This document shows positions 36,006 through 43,802 of a stretch of DNA of 64,000 nucleotides, in pieces. Position numbers and translations under genes: made by a program. Below the pieces are notes generated by a model, which worked only from the letters and a program-made list of their open reading frames with translations, searched no databases and was not told the DNA's origin. Source of the DNA: Clostridium aminobutyricum (GTDB lineage: Bacteria > Bacillota > Clostridia > Peptostreptococcales > Anaerovoracaceae); NCBI RefSeq assembly GCF_017255415.1, contig NZ_JAFJZZ010000001.1:992001-1056000 (forward strand). Reading direction: 5' to 3'. Positions within the stretch are counted from its first letter, which is position 1. Every line of letters starts with the position of its first letter.

Positions 36006-36494
36006 ATGGATCGAATAGTTAAAATTACCGAAGAAAAAATTATCATCGGAACAGAAGGCGGCGGCATTATTGAAGCCAATCGTGAAAATATAGATTTCGA
36101 GCCTTCAGTAGGTGATATTGTAAATATATTTACTAACGGAACGGATACCATCATCGTAAAAGCCAGCGAACAATTAAAATCATCGGAAAGTGAATTCGAA
36201 AAGAAAGGGATTAACATCAATATCGTCAATGAAAATGCCTCTAGTGCTTCAAATAATAATATCAATTATACTGATATGAACGTAGGGCGAAAAATGGTCA
36301 ACAAAATAGCATATATTTTACTGGCCATATTTTTAGGTTCGCTGGGTGCGCATAAATTTTATTCCGGCAGAATAGGGCTAGGGATAGTATATTTAGTATT
36401 TTGTTGGACTTGCATCCCTGGATTTCTAGGCGTTATTGAAGGGATCATTGCCGCTTTCAAAACCTCTGATATGAATGGAAACATCGCTGTTTAA
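36006..36494 (+). CDS. TM2-domain membrane protein
   Basis: 162 residues from the ATG at 36006, with GGAGG six bases before it. Residues 1-60 form a small beta-rich domain (KIIIGTEGGGIIEANRENIDF), about 61-95 is a polar Asn-rich linker, and the C-terminus is a TM2 module: two helices with the polar turn LGSLGAHKFYSGRIGLG. TM2 proteins are widespread and mostly uncharacterised. It stands alone between divergent and terminator signals. Confidence 0.8.
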   Translation: MDRIVKITEEKIIIGTEGGGIIEANRENIDFEPSVGDIVNIFTNGTDTIIVKASEQLKSSESEFEKKGININIVNENASSASNNNINYTDMNVGRKMVNKIAYILLAIFLGSLGAHKFYSGRIGLGIVYLVFCWTCIPGFLGVIEGIIAAFKTSDMNGNIAV

Positions 36495-36525
36495 TCACCA
36501 TTCATACCCATTATAAAAAGAACAG

Positions 36526-36552
36526 ATAGCCAGGCCCCATGGAGCTGGCTAT
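36526..36552 (+). terminator. Terminator of the TM2-domain gene
   Basis: Stem ATAGCCAG/CTGGCTAT with an 11-base loop, followed by TTTCTTG on the plus strand, 30 bases after the stop codon. Confidence 0.7.
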
Positions 36553-36679
36553 TTTCTTGTATCTAAAAAAGTCTCTGCGTTCCAATCACATATATCGCCT
36601 TTGCTTTTTCGTTCTCACTGAAATCATATTTAGCCTCTTCCAATCATATATTAAATGATAATACCTATTGGAGGCTAAC

Positions 36680-37570
36680 ATGCATAAACCGAAATGGATT
36701 AAATTCTTTTTAATAAATGGCCTGATACTATGCTGCTTTTTTTTATCTATCTCCGCTTTTCTTATTCATTTCACAACTCCTCGTGTGACCGCATCTTTAG
36801 ACAGCATTCTTCCAAGCGATAAAATAGCACTGCCAATCATCATGTATCATGGCTTGATCAAGGATCAATGCGCTCAAAATCAATATTGTATTGCTCCGGA
36901 TCTCTTAGAAGGTGATTTAAAATATCTAAAAAATAATGGATATCATACCATTACAATGACCGAACTGATTAATTACGTCTATAATGATGCACCTCTTCCT
37001 GAGAATCCAATCATTCTAACCTTTGATGATGGCAATTATAACAACTATTATTACGCCTTCCCTTTATTAAAACAGTATGATCAAAAAGCGGTCATTGCGA
37101 TTATTGGCATACATACCGATAAGTATAGTTTAATTAAAATAATGGACCCTTACTATTCTAATTTAAGCTGGGGGCAGATAAACGAAATGATCATGTCCGG
37201 TCATGTTGAAATACAAAACCATACCTACAATATGCATAGCATCAAGGGAGACAGAAAAGGCTGTGCCAAAAAAAGCTCCGAAAGTTTCGAAGAATATCAA
37301 AAAGCATTAACGGAGGATTTGGAACGCCTCCAGCAGCGTATCACTGATTTTACCGGAACTACTCCAAACACCATGGTTTATCCGTTTGGCTACTATTCGA
37401 AAGAAACAGAAGAAGTCATTAAAGGCATGGGATTTAAATCTTCATTGACTTGTGCTGAAAAGATCAACTATATCTCTAAAGATAAAGACTCTTTATATAA
37501 GCTCGGCCGGTTCTTAAGACCTCCTGATGAAAGCAGTGCTGCATTCTTTAAAGATATTCTAAAATCGTAG
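36680..37570 (+). CDS. Membrane-anchored polysaccharide deacetylase
   Basis: 296 residues from the ATG at 36680 (GGAGG five bases upstream; an earlier in-frame TTG is inside that site). One N-terminal helix (about 8-30) anchors an outside NodB domain: motif 1 TFDDG at 114-118, metal-ligand motif HTYNMH at 181-186, then a proline-glycine motif MVYPFGYYS. Such enzymes remove acetyl groups from peptidoglycan or other N-acetylated glycans. The YHGLI near residue 57 is typical of the PdaC/YadE-like branch. Confidence 0.85.
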   Translation: MHKPKWIKFFLINGLILCCFFLSISAFLIHFTTPRVTASLDSILPSDKIALPIIMYHGLIKDQCAQNQYCIAPDLLEGDLKYLKNNGYHTITMTELINYVYNDAPLPENPIILTFDDGNYNNYYYAFPLLKQYDQKAVIAIIGIHTDKYSLIKIMDPYYSNLSWGQINEMIMSGHVEIQNHTYNMHSIKGDRKGCAKKSSESFEEYQKALTEDLERLQQRITDFTGTTPNTMVYPFGYYSKETEEVIKGMGFKSSLTCAEKINYISKDKDSLYKLGRFLRPPDESSAAFFKDILKS

Positions 37571-37575
37571 ATTTC

Positions 37576-37616
37576 AAAAGCTCCTCCGGAGGGAATATCC
37601 TCTGAAAGGAGCTTTT
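37576..37616. terminator. Shared terminator of convergent deacetylase and rsmE genes
   Basis: Stem AAAAGCTCCT (37576-37585) with AGGAGCTTTT (37607-37616), with T-runs on both strands, placed between two convergent genes. Confidence 0.8.
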
Positions 37617-37629
37617 ATTTTCATTATAA

Positions 37630-38367
37630 TTATAATTCCAATTCATACATCGTCATGGCCAGTGCCGCTATGCCGGCCGTTTCGGTTCTTAACGTAGTTT
37701 TTCCAAGCGTCACACATTCCGCATTGCAAGCCCTTAAGCGCTGTGCTTCCTGCTCTGAGAAGCCGCCTTCGGGTCCGATGATGATCGCCACGGTTTCCGG
37801 TATTTTTTCGAGATTTCGCAATGCATCTTTGATGGTCCTGTCCTCTTCATTTTCATAGGGAAAAAGAACCAATTCAAATCCGCCTAAACGTTCCAGCATT
37901 TCCTTAAAGCTGATATCTCCGCTCACCATAGGGATAATGCCACGTTTGCATTGTTTTACTGCTTCATCTGAAACCTTTTGCCAACGTTCAATCTTCTTCG
38001 AGAATTTGCCGTTATCCGTTACCACCGTCCTGTCCGTAAACACCGGAACAATTTCATACACGCCAAGTTCAACGTTCTTTTGAATAATCAGTTCCATCTT
38101 GCCCTGCTTTGGCACACCTTGAAATAAGGTGACTTTTGTCTTCGGTTCATTAGCAAACTTTTGCTTATCAATAATGACAGCTTCCACATAGTCCTTATCA
38201 ATGAAAGATATTTCGGTTTCATATTCCCATTTGACCGAATCCGACAGTTCAATCTTGTCCCCTATTTTTAGGCGCAGCACCTTGGCTATATGATGAATAT
38301 CATTTTTGTCGGTAATCCTTATACTTTTCTCTCCGATATTTTCGCTGGAAGTAAAAAATCGACTCAT
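37630..38367 (-). CDS. rsmE: 16S rRNA (uracil-1498-N3)-methyltransferase RsmE
   Basis: 245 residues: N-terminal PUA-like domain and a SPOUT methyltransferase with IIGPEGGFSEQE and LGKTTLRTETAG, which build the SAM-binding knot. It methylates U1498 of 16S rRNA in the assembled 30S subunit. Ten bases after prmA; this pairing is conserved in Firmicutes. Confidence 0.93.
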   Translation of the reverse strand: MSRFFTSSENIGEKSIRITDKNDIHHIAKVLRLKIGDKIELSDSVKWEYETEISFIDKDYVEAVIIDKQKFANEPKTKVTLFQGVPKQGKMELIIQKNVELGVYEIVPVFTDRTVVTDNGKFSKKIERWQKVSDEAVKQCKRGIIPMVSGDISFKEMLERLGGFELVLFPYENEEDRTIKDALRNLEKIPETVAIIIGPEGGFSEQEAQRLRACNAECVTLGKTTLRTETAGIAALAMTMYELEL

Positions 38368-38377
38368 ACATTCCCCT

Positions 38378-39343
38378 TTATTTTAACTGTGCTGCAATAG
38401 CACACCATTCTCCCTGTTCTAACACGTCAATGATTTCAAACCCATTTTTCCGAATTGCTTCGGAAACCATCCCTTGTTTTTCAATTAAGATACCGGAGGA
38501 AATAAAAATGCTCTTCCCTTTTAAGTGTTTTGCCACATCTTCTGCAAGCATCATGACTAAATCCGCCATCAAGTTAGCAACCACTACATCCGCCTTGAAA
38601 TCAATGCCTTTGGTCAAATCCCCGTATTGGATTCGGATCACATCAGTCAGGTTGTTCAGCACTACATTTTCTTTGGATACCTCAACGGCAATGGGATCGA
38701 TATCAATTCCCAGGATATTCTTAATACCCAGCAAACCGGCTGCAATGGATAAAATGCCGGAACCGCAACCCACGTCAAGAACGGCATCATTTATTTGTGT
38801 ATACTTTTCAAGCAGTTTTACGCACAATGTGGTAGTTTCATGAGTTCCTGTTCCGAAAGCCATTCCCGGATCAATTTCGAGGACCAACTCATCTTCTGAT
38901 TTCCTTTCATAAGCTTCCCAAGTAGGTTTTACAATAATCCTGTCGGTAATTTTAGATGGTTTAAAATATTCTTTCCAATTATCTTTCCATTCTTCGTCTG
39001 ATTCAACGATGGATTCCACAACCAATCTGCCTAAATCCACATCCTCAAGAATGTCATCCTTTTTTTCTTTGAGATCTTTCACCGCAAGTCTAATTTGTTC
39101 TACTTGATTTTTTCCTTCTTCCGTATCCTCACTATAGATGATGACCGTCGGTTCTTCGTGAATTTGTTCCATCACACTGGCATCGACATAATCCCAGTCA
39201 TACGTATTCTTTTTATCCATTAAATCTTCCACATCGGAAGGATCTTCTATTACTGCATTGTCAATGCCAATTTCAGAAAGTGCATTTAATACCATTTCAA
39301 TGCCGACTTCGCTGGTGTATATTTTTGTTTCGATATAATTCAT
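38378..39343 (-). CDS. prmA: Ribosomal protein L11 methyltransferase PrmA
   Basis: 321 residues. SAM-binding motif DVGCGSGILSIAAGLLG with GIDIDPIAVE, and VVANLMADL. It trimethylates ribosomal protein L11. GGGAAGGGG stands before the ATG. Upstream lies a long palindromic element, not a promoter I can place. Confidence 0.93.
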   Translation of the reverse strand: MNYIETKIYTSEVGIEMVLNALSEIGIDNAVIEDPSDVEDLMDKKNTYDWDYVDASVMEQIHEEPTVIIYSEDTEEGKNQVEQIRLAVKDLKEKKDDILEDVDLGRLVVESIVESDEEWKDNWKEYFKPSKITDRIIVKPTWEAYERKSEDELVLEIDPGMAFGTGTHETTTLCVKLLEKYTQINDAVLDVGCGSGILSIAAGLLGIKNILGIDIDPIAVEVSKENVVLNNLTDVIRIQYGDLTKGIDFKADVVVANLMADLVMMLAEDVAKHLKGKSIFISSGILIEKQGMVSEAIRKNGFEIIDVLEQGEWCAIAAQLK

Positions 39344-39367
39344 GTTCTACCCCTTCCCTTTTATTAT

Positions 39368-39493
39368 AAGGATGTCTGAAAATAAGGTTGCAATTTTGGT
39401 ACGCAATACTGAAGGAAATTTATTAAAAGAGTTATTCCGAAAACAAATCCTGAAGTATTGCCTATCAAAATAATCCTATTTTCAGGCATCCTT
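39368..39493. repeat. 126-nt long imperfect palindrome (MITE-like)
   Basis: The ends are inverted copies: AAGGATGTCTGAAAATA at the left against AAGGATGCCTGAAAATA read from the right on the other strand. Similarity goes inwards for about 50 bases each side (for example GCAATACT and AGTATTGC), with a central unpaired stretch. No coding frame is present. It lies between the por terminator and prmA. The form is that of a small non-autonomous element or a long structured RNA. Confidence 0.65.
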
Positions 39494-39523
39494 CTTAAAC
39501 CAGATTCATTATACTAGACAATA

Positions 39524-39561
39524 AAAGAAAAAACTAGAGGCAAAGTACCCTCTGCCTCTAG
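39524..39561 (-). terminator. Terminator of the por operon
   Basis: Stem CTAGAGGCA (39534-39542) with TGCCTCTAG (39553-39561) followed on the minus strand by TTTTTTCTTTT, 15 bases after the porB stop. Confidence 0.85.
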
Positions 39562-39575
39562 AAAACAACTTTTCT

Positions 39576-40505
39576 TTATTTGCATTTTGCCAGCAGCTTT
39601 TCCCACTGTTTGTCGACATACTGCTGCGTTTCCTCAATCATCCATTCATTGCCCTTTTCAAACAGGTGCTTGAATCGACCCTGTTTCTTTAAAAATTCTT
39701 CTACGGGAAGTTTCTTGCTCGGTTCATAGGTCAACCGCCATACGCCCTCTTCAATTTCATAAAGAGGCCAAACGCAAGTATCCACCGCCAGCTTGCATAT
39801 TTCAGCCAGGTCTTCCGTTTCATACCGCCACCCTCTAGGGCATGGAGATAAGATATTTAAAAAGCAAGGGCCTTCTGTATAAATTGCTTTCTGTGCCTTT
39901 TGATGCAGATCTTTAAAGCTGCCGATAAAAGTGGTTTGTGCCGCATATGGTACGTTATGAGCGGCAATAATTTCCGTCAAATTCTTTTTATTTTGAATTT
40001 TGCCCGGCATCACGTCACCGACAGGCGTTGTTGTCGCATCCGCAAATCTCGGTGTAGAGGAGGAACGCTGAATGCCGGTGTTCATGTACGCTTCGTTGTC
40101 ATAGCATACATACACCATGTCATGACCTCTTTCCATGGCACCCGAAAGGGATTGCAAACCAATATCGTACGTTCCGCCGTCTCCGCCAAAGGCTATAAAC
40201 TTAAAATTATCGTTGATTTTACCTCTTTTCTTGAGGGCACGATAAGCCGCTTCCACACCGCCGCAAGTCGCGCCTGCATTTTCAAAAGCACTATGAATGT
40301 AGCTGTCTTCATACGCAGTGTATGGATATAAATAAGTAGATACTTCCAGACAGCTCGTCGCATTGGTCACAACGACTTTATCCTCCGGTTCTACCGCTCG
40401 AAGCACTCCTCTTACGGCAATAGATGCACCACATCCGGCACATAACCGGTGACCGCCGGCCAAACGTTCCGGCTTTTCCATTTCCTTTTTAAAATTATAG
40501 GACAT
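39576..40505 (-). CDS. porB: 2-oxoacid:ferredoxin oxidoreductase, beta (TPP) subunit
   Basis: 309 residues. CAGCG near the N-terminus supplies cluster Cys; the TPP-binding core is AFGGDGGTYDIGLQ followed by YDNEAYMNTGIQRS. It belongs to the four-subunit pyruvate/2-oxoisovalerate:ferredoxin oxidoreductase family, which turns a 2-oxoacid and CoA into acyl-CoA, CO2 and reduced ferredoxin. Sequence alone does not tell pyruvate from branched-chain oxoacid; an apparent Ile-type T-box upstream favours the latter or a mixed role. The start overlaps the porA stop by one base. Confidence 0.88.
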   Translation of the reverse strand: MSYNFKKEMEKPERLAGGHRLCAGCGASIAVRGVLRAVEPEDKVVVTNATSCLEVSTYLYPYTAYEDSYIHSAFENAGATCGGVEAAYRALKKRGKINDNFKFIAFGGDGGTYDIGLQSLSGAMERGHDMVYVCYDNEAYMNTGIQRSSSTPRFADATTTPVGDVMPGKIQNKKNLTEIIAAHNVPYAAQTTFIGSFKDLHQKAQKAIYTEGPCFLNILSPCPRGWRYETEDLAEICKLAVDTCVWPLYEIEEGVWRLTYEPSKKLPVEEFLKKQGRFKHLFEKGNEWMIEETQQYVDKQWEKLLAKCK

Positions 40506-41701
40506 TATGCCTGCACCTCCTGCTCTCTTTGTCCGATATGCCGATACACTTCTCCGGTTTCACCTGTGCGGGCAATCTCAAATAGTTCACTGTATATGTA
40601 TTCAAAATCAACAGTCGTGATATCACGACCACCCAGTCCGTATACATAATTAATCGTTTTCGGTCGGTTCACAAGGTCATATAAAGCAGAGCGTGTTTCC
40701 GCAAACAGCGGTCCGCCTGCGGCTGAAAAGCTTTCCGCCTTATCCATCACCGCTACTACTTTTACATGGGCTAATGCCTGTGCCAGTTCTTCCATCGGAA
40801 AGGGCCGGAATACACGAATTTTAATCAAACCAACCTTCTTTCCTTCTATTCTCATCTTATTAACTGCTGCTTTGCAAGTTCCGGCACTTGATCCGATGAT
40901 GACGATTGCCGCTTCCGCATCCTCCATCCTGTACTCCTCAAATAAACCATATTTCCTGCCAGTTAACTTTTCAAATTCAGCGGCGACCTCTAAAATTACC
41001 TTTTTGGCTTTTTTCATGGCATCGGCTTGCTGCATTTTAAATTCCATATAATAAGCGGATATTCCGTAAGGGCCCACCGCCATCGGATTTTCTTTCTTTA
41101 ATAAGTAATTGTCCGGATTATATTCCCCTACAAACGCCTGTACTTTTTCATCTTCCAGAAGCTCCATATTTTCAACTGCATGACTGGTAATGAAACCATC
41201 CTGACAAACCATGACCGGAAGCCGTATGTCTTTATGTTCACCGATCGGCATGGCCTGAATGAAATTATCGTACGCCTCCTGATTCGTCTCAGAGTAAATC
41301 TGAATCCATCCGGCATCTCTTGCTCCCATTGAATCAGAATGGTCATTATTAATATTAATCGGCCCGGATAGTGCTCGATTTACGAGAGCCATCGTAACGG
41401 GCAGTCTGCAAGAGGACGCCACATAAAGCAATTCCCACATTAAAGCCATACCGCAAGAAGAAGTGGCGGTGACAGCTCTGGCACCTGCCGCCTGTGCAGC
41501 GATGCAAGTGGACATGGCGCTATGCTCTGATTCCACGGCAACAAACTCGGTATCCACTAATCCGTCTGCTACATAAGAAGAAAAATACTGAGGAATCTCC
41601 GTAGAAGGAGTAATCGGAAACGCACCCATTACATCCGGGTTGATTTGCTTCATAGCAATCGCTACCGCTTCGTTGCCGGAAAGTCTGTCTCTGATGCTCA
41701 T
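40505..41701 (-). CDS. porA: 2-oxoacid:ferredoxin oxidoreductase, alpha subunit
   Basis: 398 residues from the ATG at 41701, preceded by AAAGGAGG; an upstream in-frame start inside porD is rejected. FPITPSTEIPQYFS and ESEHSAMSTCIAAQAAGARAVTATSS are the pyrimidine-binding-domain signatures of PorA. It pairs with PorB to form the active site at their interface. The start overlaps the porD stop by one base. Confidence 0.88.
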   Translation of the reverse strand: MSIRDRLSGNEAVAIAMKQINPDVMGAFPITPSTEIPQYFSSYVADGLVDTEFVAVESEHSAMSTCIAAQAAGARAVTATSSCGMALMWELLYVASSCRLPVTMALVNRALSGPININNDHSDSMGARDAGWIQIYSETNQEAYDNFIQAMPIGEHKDIRLPVMVCQDGFITSHAVENMELLEDEKVQAFVGEYNPDNYLLKKENPMAVGPYGISAYYMEFKMQQADAMKKAKKVILEVAAEFEKLTGRKYGLFEEYRMEDAEAAIVIIGSSAGTCKAAVNKMRIEGKKVGLIKIRVFRPFPMEELAQALAHVKVVAVMDKAESFSAAGGPLFAETRSALYDLVNRPKTINYVYGLGGRDITTVDFEYIYSELFEIARTGETGEVYRHIGQREQEVQA

Positions 41702-42003
41702 TATTTGTCCTCCTTTATAAACTCGATTGCCTCGAAAGGACATACCTTATAGCAAATCCCACAGCCTTTGCAATGCATTAAATCCAGCTCTCCGCGCTTC
41801 CCGTCTTTCACAGGAATGGAACTGTCCGGACAATAGGGAACGCAAATTAGACAGTGCTTACATCTTTCATCCAAGAAAATGGGGACCATCGTTCTCCAAT
41901 CCCCCGTATTGACCAGTTTTGAAGTAGCCGGTTCATATATCTCAGCACCCGGCGCCAATTCCTGCCAAGGTGTACGTTCATTAATCTCTGCTGCCTTCTT
42001 CAT
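41701..42003 (-). CDS. porD: 2-oxoacid:ferredoxin oxidoreductase, delta (ferredoxin) subunit
   Basis: 100 residues with two [4Fe-4S] motifs, CKHCLICVPYCP and CKGCGICYKVCP. It passes electrons from the TPP site to outside ferredoxin. GGAGGTAAAGG precedes the ATG and one base overlaps porC. The N-terminal 40 residues (ELAPGAEIYEPATS...) match PorD. Confidence 0.9.
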   Translation of the reverse strand: MKKAAEINERTPWQELAPGAEIYEPATSKLVNTGDWRTMVPIFLDERCKHCLICVPYCPDSSIPVKDGKRGELDLMHCKGCGICYKVCPFEAIEFIKEDK

Positions 42004-42584
42004 TAGCCTACCTTTACCTCCTCCATGGACATCTTTAAAGCTGCCATATTTCCTTCTACTACATGTGGTTTATTGGCAAATTTATGTCGCAAGGAGTTTT
42101 CCATATCACGAATAAATTGATCTTGCTCTACCACTTTGCTGACTTTTACTGCTGCTGCAAGCATTGGTGTATTGGGAAAATTTTTCCCTAACGTCTCTTC
42201 AGAAATTCTTCTGGCATCAATGGAATATACTTTGCCTTTATAATCACCTAGCAGTTTACGAAGTTCATCCGGTCCTTTTTCGCTGTTTACAATAATTGCA
42301 CCATCTTCTTTTAATCCATTGGTTACGTCTACACTCGCAAGTAAGGTCTCATCTACTACGATCACATAGTCCGGTGTATATATATTAGAATGTACCGTGC
42401 ATCTTTCACTGGTAATACGATTGTAAGCAGTGATAGGTGCTCCCATTCTTTCAGGGCCGTATTCAGGGAATCCCTGTACATGTTTTCCTGAATGAAAGGC
42501 CACATCTGCAAGCAGCAGGCAAGCTGTTTTTGCCCCCTGTCCTCCACGACCATGCCAACGAATTTCAACAGTATTTTTTTCCAC
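42003..42584 (-). CDS. porC: 2-oxoacid:ferredoxin oxidoreductase, gamma subunit
   Basis: 193 residues: RWHGRGGQGAKTACLLLADVA at the N-terminus is the signature of the gamma subunit. First gene of porCDAB. GTG start with GGAGGG five bases before it. The 500-base leader holds a T-box and two tandem structured repeats. Confidence 0.9.
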   Translation of the reverse strand: MEKNTVEIRWHGRGGQGAKTACLLLADVAFHSGKHVQGFPEYGPERMGAPITAYNRITSERCTVHSNIYTPDYVIVVDETLLASVDVTNGLKEDGAIIVNSEKGPDELRKLLGDYKGKVYSIDARRISEETLGKNFPNTPMLAAAVKVSKVVEQDQFIRDMENSLRHKFANKPHVVEGNMAALKMSMEEVKVG

Positions 42585-42679
42585 TTTAACCCTCCATTTC
42601 TTGCGTTTTACTATAGTTGATTGGTTTTTATAAACGGAAGAATTCCGCTCCAGTTGAACTGAAAAATTGCGCTCTAGCT

Positions 42680-42805
42680 AAAGCCAGGCAATTTCTGTAT
42701 GACACCTTCCAAACATTTTCTTTGAAAATGAGGATAGGTGCGCAACCTGGGGAATTCCCGTATAGCACCTGCCAGACCTTTGCTTGCGCAAATGAGGTTA
42801 GGTGC
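42680..42805 (-). repeat. Two tandem 64-nt structured repeats between T-box and porC
   Basis: Unit A (from 42805) and unit B (from 42741) share the frame GCACCTA(A/T)CCTCATTT...TGG-AGGTG(C/T)-ATAC-G-AATT-CC. Each folds into an outer stem GCACCT/AGGTG(C/T), a CC/GG extension and an inner stem that differs in sequence but not in shape: CATTTGC/GCAAAGG with a GCAA loop in A, CATTTTC/GAAAATG in B. Compensatory changes support RNA structure. Further GGAATT-CxxCCG-like fragments follow to about 42630. It may be a tandem RNA element or a palindromic genomic repeat; I recognise no known riboswitch class. Confidence 0.6.
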
Positions 42806-42807
42806 GT

Positions 42808-43047
42808 AAAAAAAGGCTTTCATCCTTGTAACAGGACGAAAGCCAGAAGCATTTCGCTATACCACCCAATACAACATACTATCATACGCGTTCCCTATCA
42901 CGGGGGAAAACCGTCAAAGCTTACTTTCAAAAGATTTCGGCCTGCAACTCGGGAGTGATATTCGATTATTTTCTTACTCGTGTCAAGCTTGCACCCTCCT
43001 TGACTCGCTGCACCTTTCAAAAAACATCTACTGTCTCCGTCTCAGTC
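42808..43047 (-). promoter_or_regulatory. T-box leader of the por operon, candidate Ile specifier
   Basis: On the minus strand: K-turn region with AGTAGAT near 43030; Stem I tip AGCGAGTCAAGGAGGGTGCA closing with CTTGAC; candidate specifier ATC at 42957-42959 in GAATATCACTC; T-box core TTGGGTGGTATAGCGAAA near 42865-42850, with UGGU matching a tRNA ending ACCA; antiterminator arms GCGAAA and TTTCGT; and terminator GGCTTTCATCCTT-type stem with seven T's (42808-42844). Uncharged tRNA would favour read-through into porCDAB. The T-box call is strong, the Ile reading moderate. Confidence 0.85.
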
Positions 43048-43089
43048 TTTTAGCTATATTAAATTACCGCTGTTTTTCAGCATAATAGA

Positions 43090-43118
43090 ATTTTAGCTTA
43101 ATACCATCTAACTGTCAA
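43090..43118 (-). promoter_or_regulatory. por operon promoter
   Basis: TTGACA (43113-43118) and TAAAAT (43090-43095) with a 17-base spacer on the minus strand, about 45 bases before the T-box Stem I. Confidence 0.75.
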
Positions 43119-43237
43119 CTATTTTTATACTTTTTTACAAAAAAAATTTATTTATTTTGTGTTAATATCCAAAATAAATTGTATTCCTTCTTAATCTTTT
43201 AATTCTATACATTGTTTCTAATTACAAGATTATTTTA

Positions 43238-43501
43238 TCATAGAGTTATTCTCTTATATTGAAGAGTTCCTGATGACATGTCGATCAAGAAAATCCCTTT
43301 CGGTTCTAATATCTGACCGTCAAAAATGCCCTGCAATTTTGTTATATCATTTGTTCTCAAGTAAATTGCATACGCGCAGGATTTAACAAGTTCCGGCGGA
43401 GCCTTTTTAACGGTACATCTTATCCCTAGCTCAACTATTTTCTCTTGTGCATATTTTGCCTTGTAAAAAGAAGAAAAGGTAATGAGATATTCATTTATCA
43501 T
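43238..43501 (-). CDS. DUF3343 small protein, Se/S-carrier-like
   Basis: 87 residues with the DUF3343 format: YLITFSSFYKAKYAQEKIVELGI followed by a Pro-rich turn, then KSCAYAIYLRTND. Some members are called putative Se/S carrier proteins because of one conserved Cys (here in KSCAYA); this function is not proven. It is a lone gene between the por promoter and the dacF terminator. GGGAGG lies about ten bases before its ATG. Confidence 0.75.
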   Translation of the reverse strand: MINEYLITFSSFYKAKYAQEKIVELGIRCTVKKAPPELVKSCAYAIYLRTNDITKLQGIFDGQILEPKGIFLIDMSSGTLQYKRITL

Positions 43502-43802
43502 TTAGTGCGCCTCCCATCCTATGAGATTGCAATGTGGTATGATTATATAATATGCGAGGCACACACTATCTGCTATTATTGATTGGCTTAATGTCACCGT
43601 TAAAAAAATCAAACAGATTGCACAAGAAATATCAACCAAATTTCACGTAAGACTTACTGGGCTCTTGCAGAACCGGCACTATAAGAATTTCGCATGAAAA
43701 AGAGAGGCGGTTGCAATGCACTGCCTCTCTTGATTTTCTTGTATATTGATTCATAGCTCGAAGTACAGTATCTAATGAATTTACCATTGGATTCCTCTAA
43801 AC
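43502..43802. other. Intergenic region with dacF terminator and DUF3343 promoter area
   Basis: Besides the terminator at 43696-43730 it holds a TATAAT-like box near 43545 that could serve the DUF3343 gene, with no good -35. Short open frames on both strands lack ribosome binding sites. Confidence 0.4.
43696..43730 (-). terminator. Terminator of dacF
   Basis: Stem AGAGAGGC (43701-43708) with GCCTCTCT (43723-43730), followed on the minus strand by TTTTTC. Confidence 0.75.

Noticed and set aside
42585-43118. TPP or SAM riboswitch in the por leader
   Set aside because: None of the conserved TPP or SAM core sequences are present; the T-box features explain the first part and the tandem repeats match neither class.
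43552-43650. 32-codon plus-strand frame starting MRGTHYLL
   Set aside because: No ribosome binding site and no family likeness.
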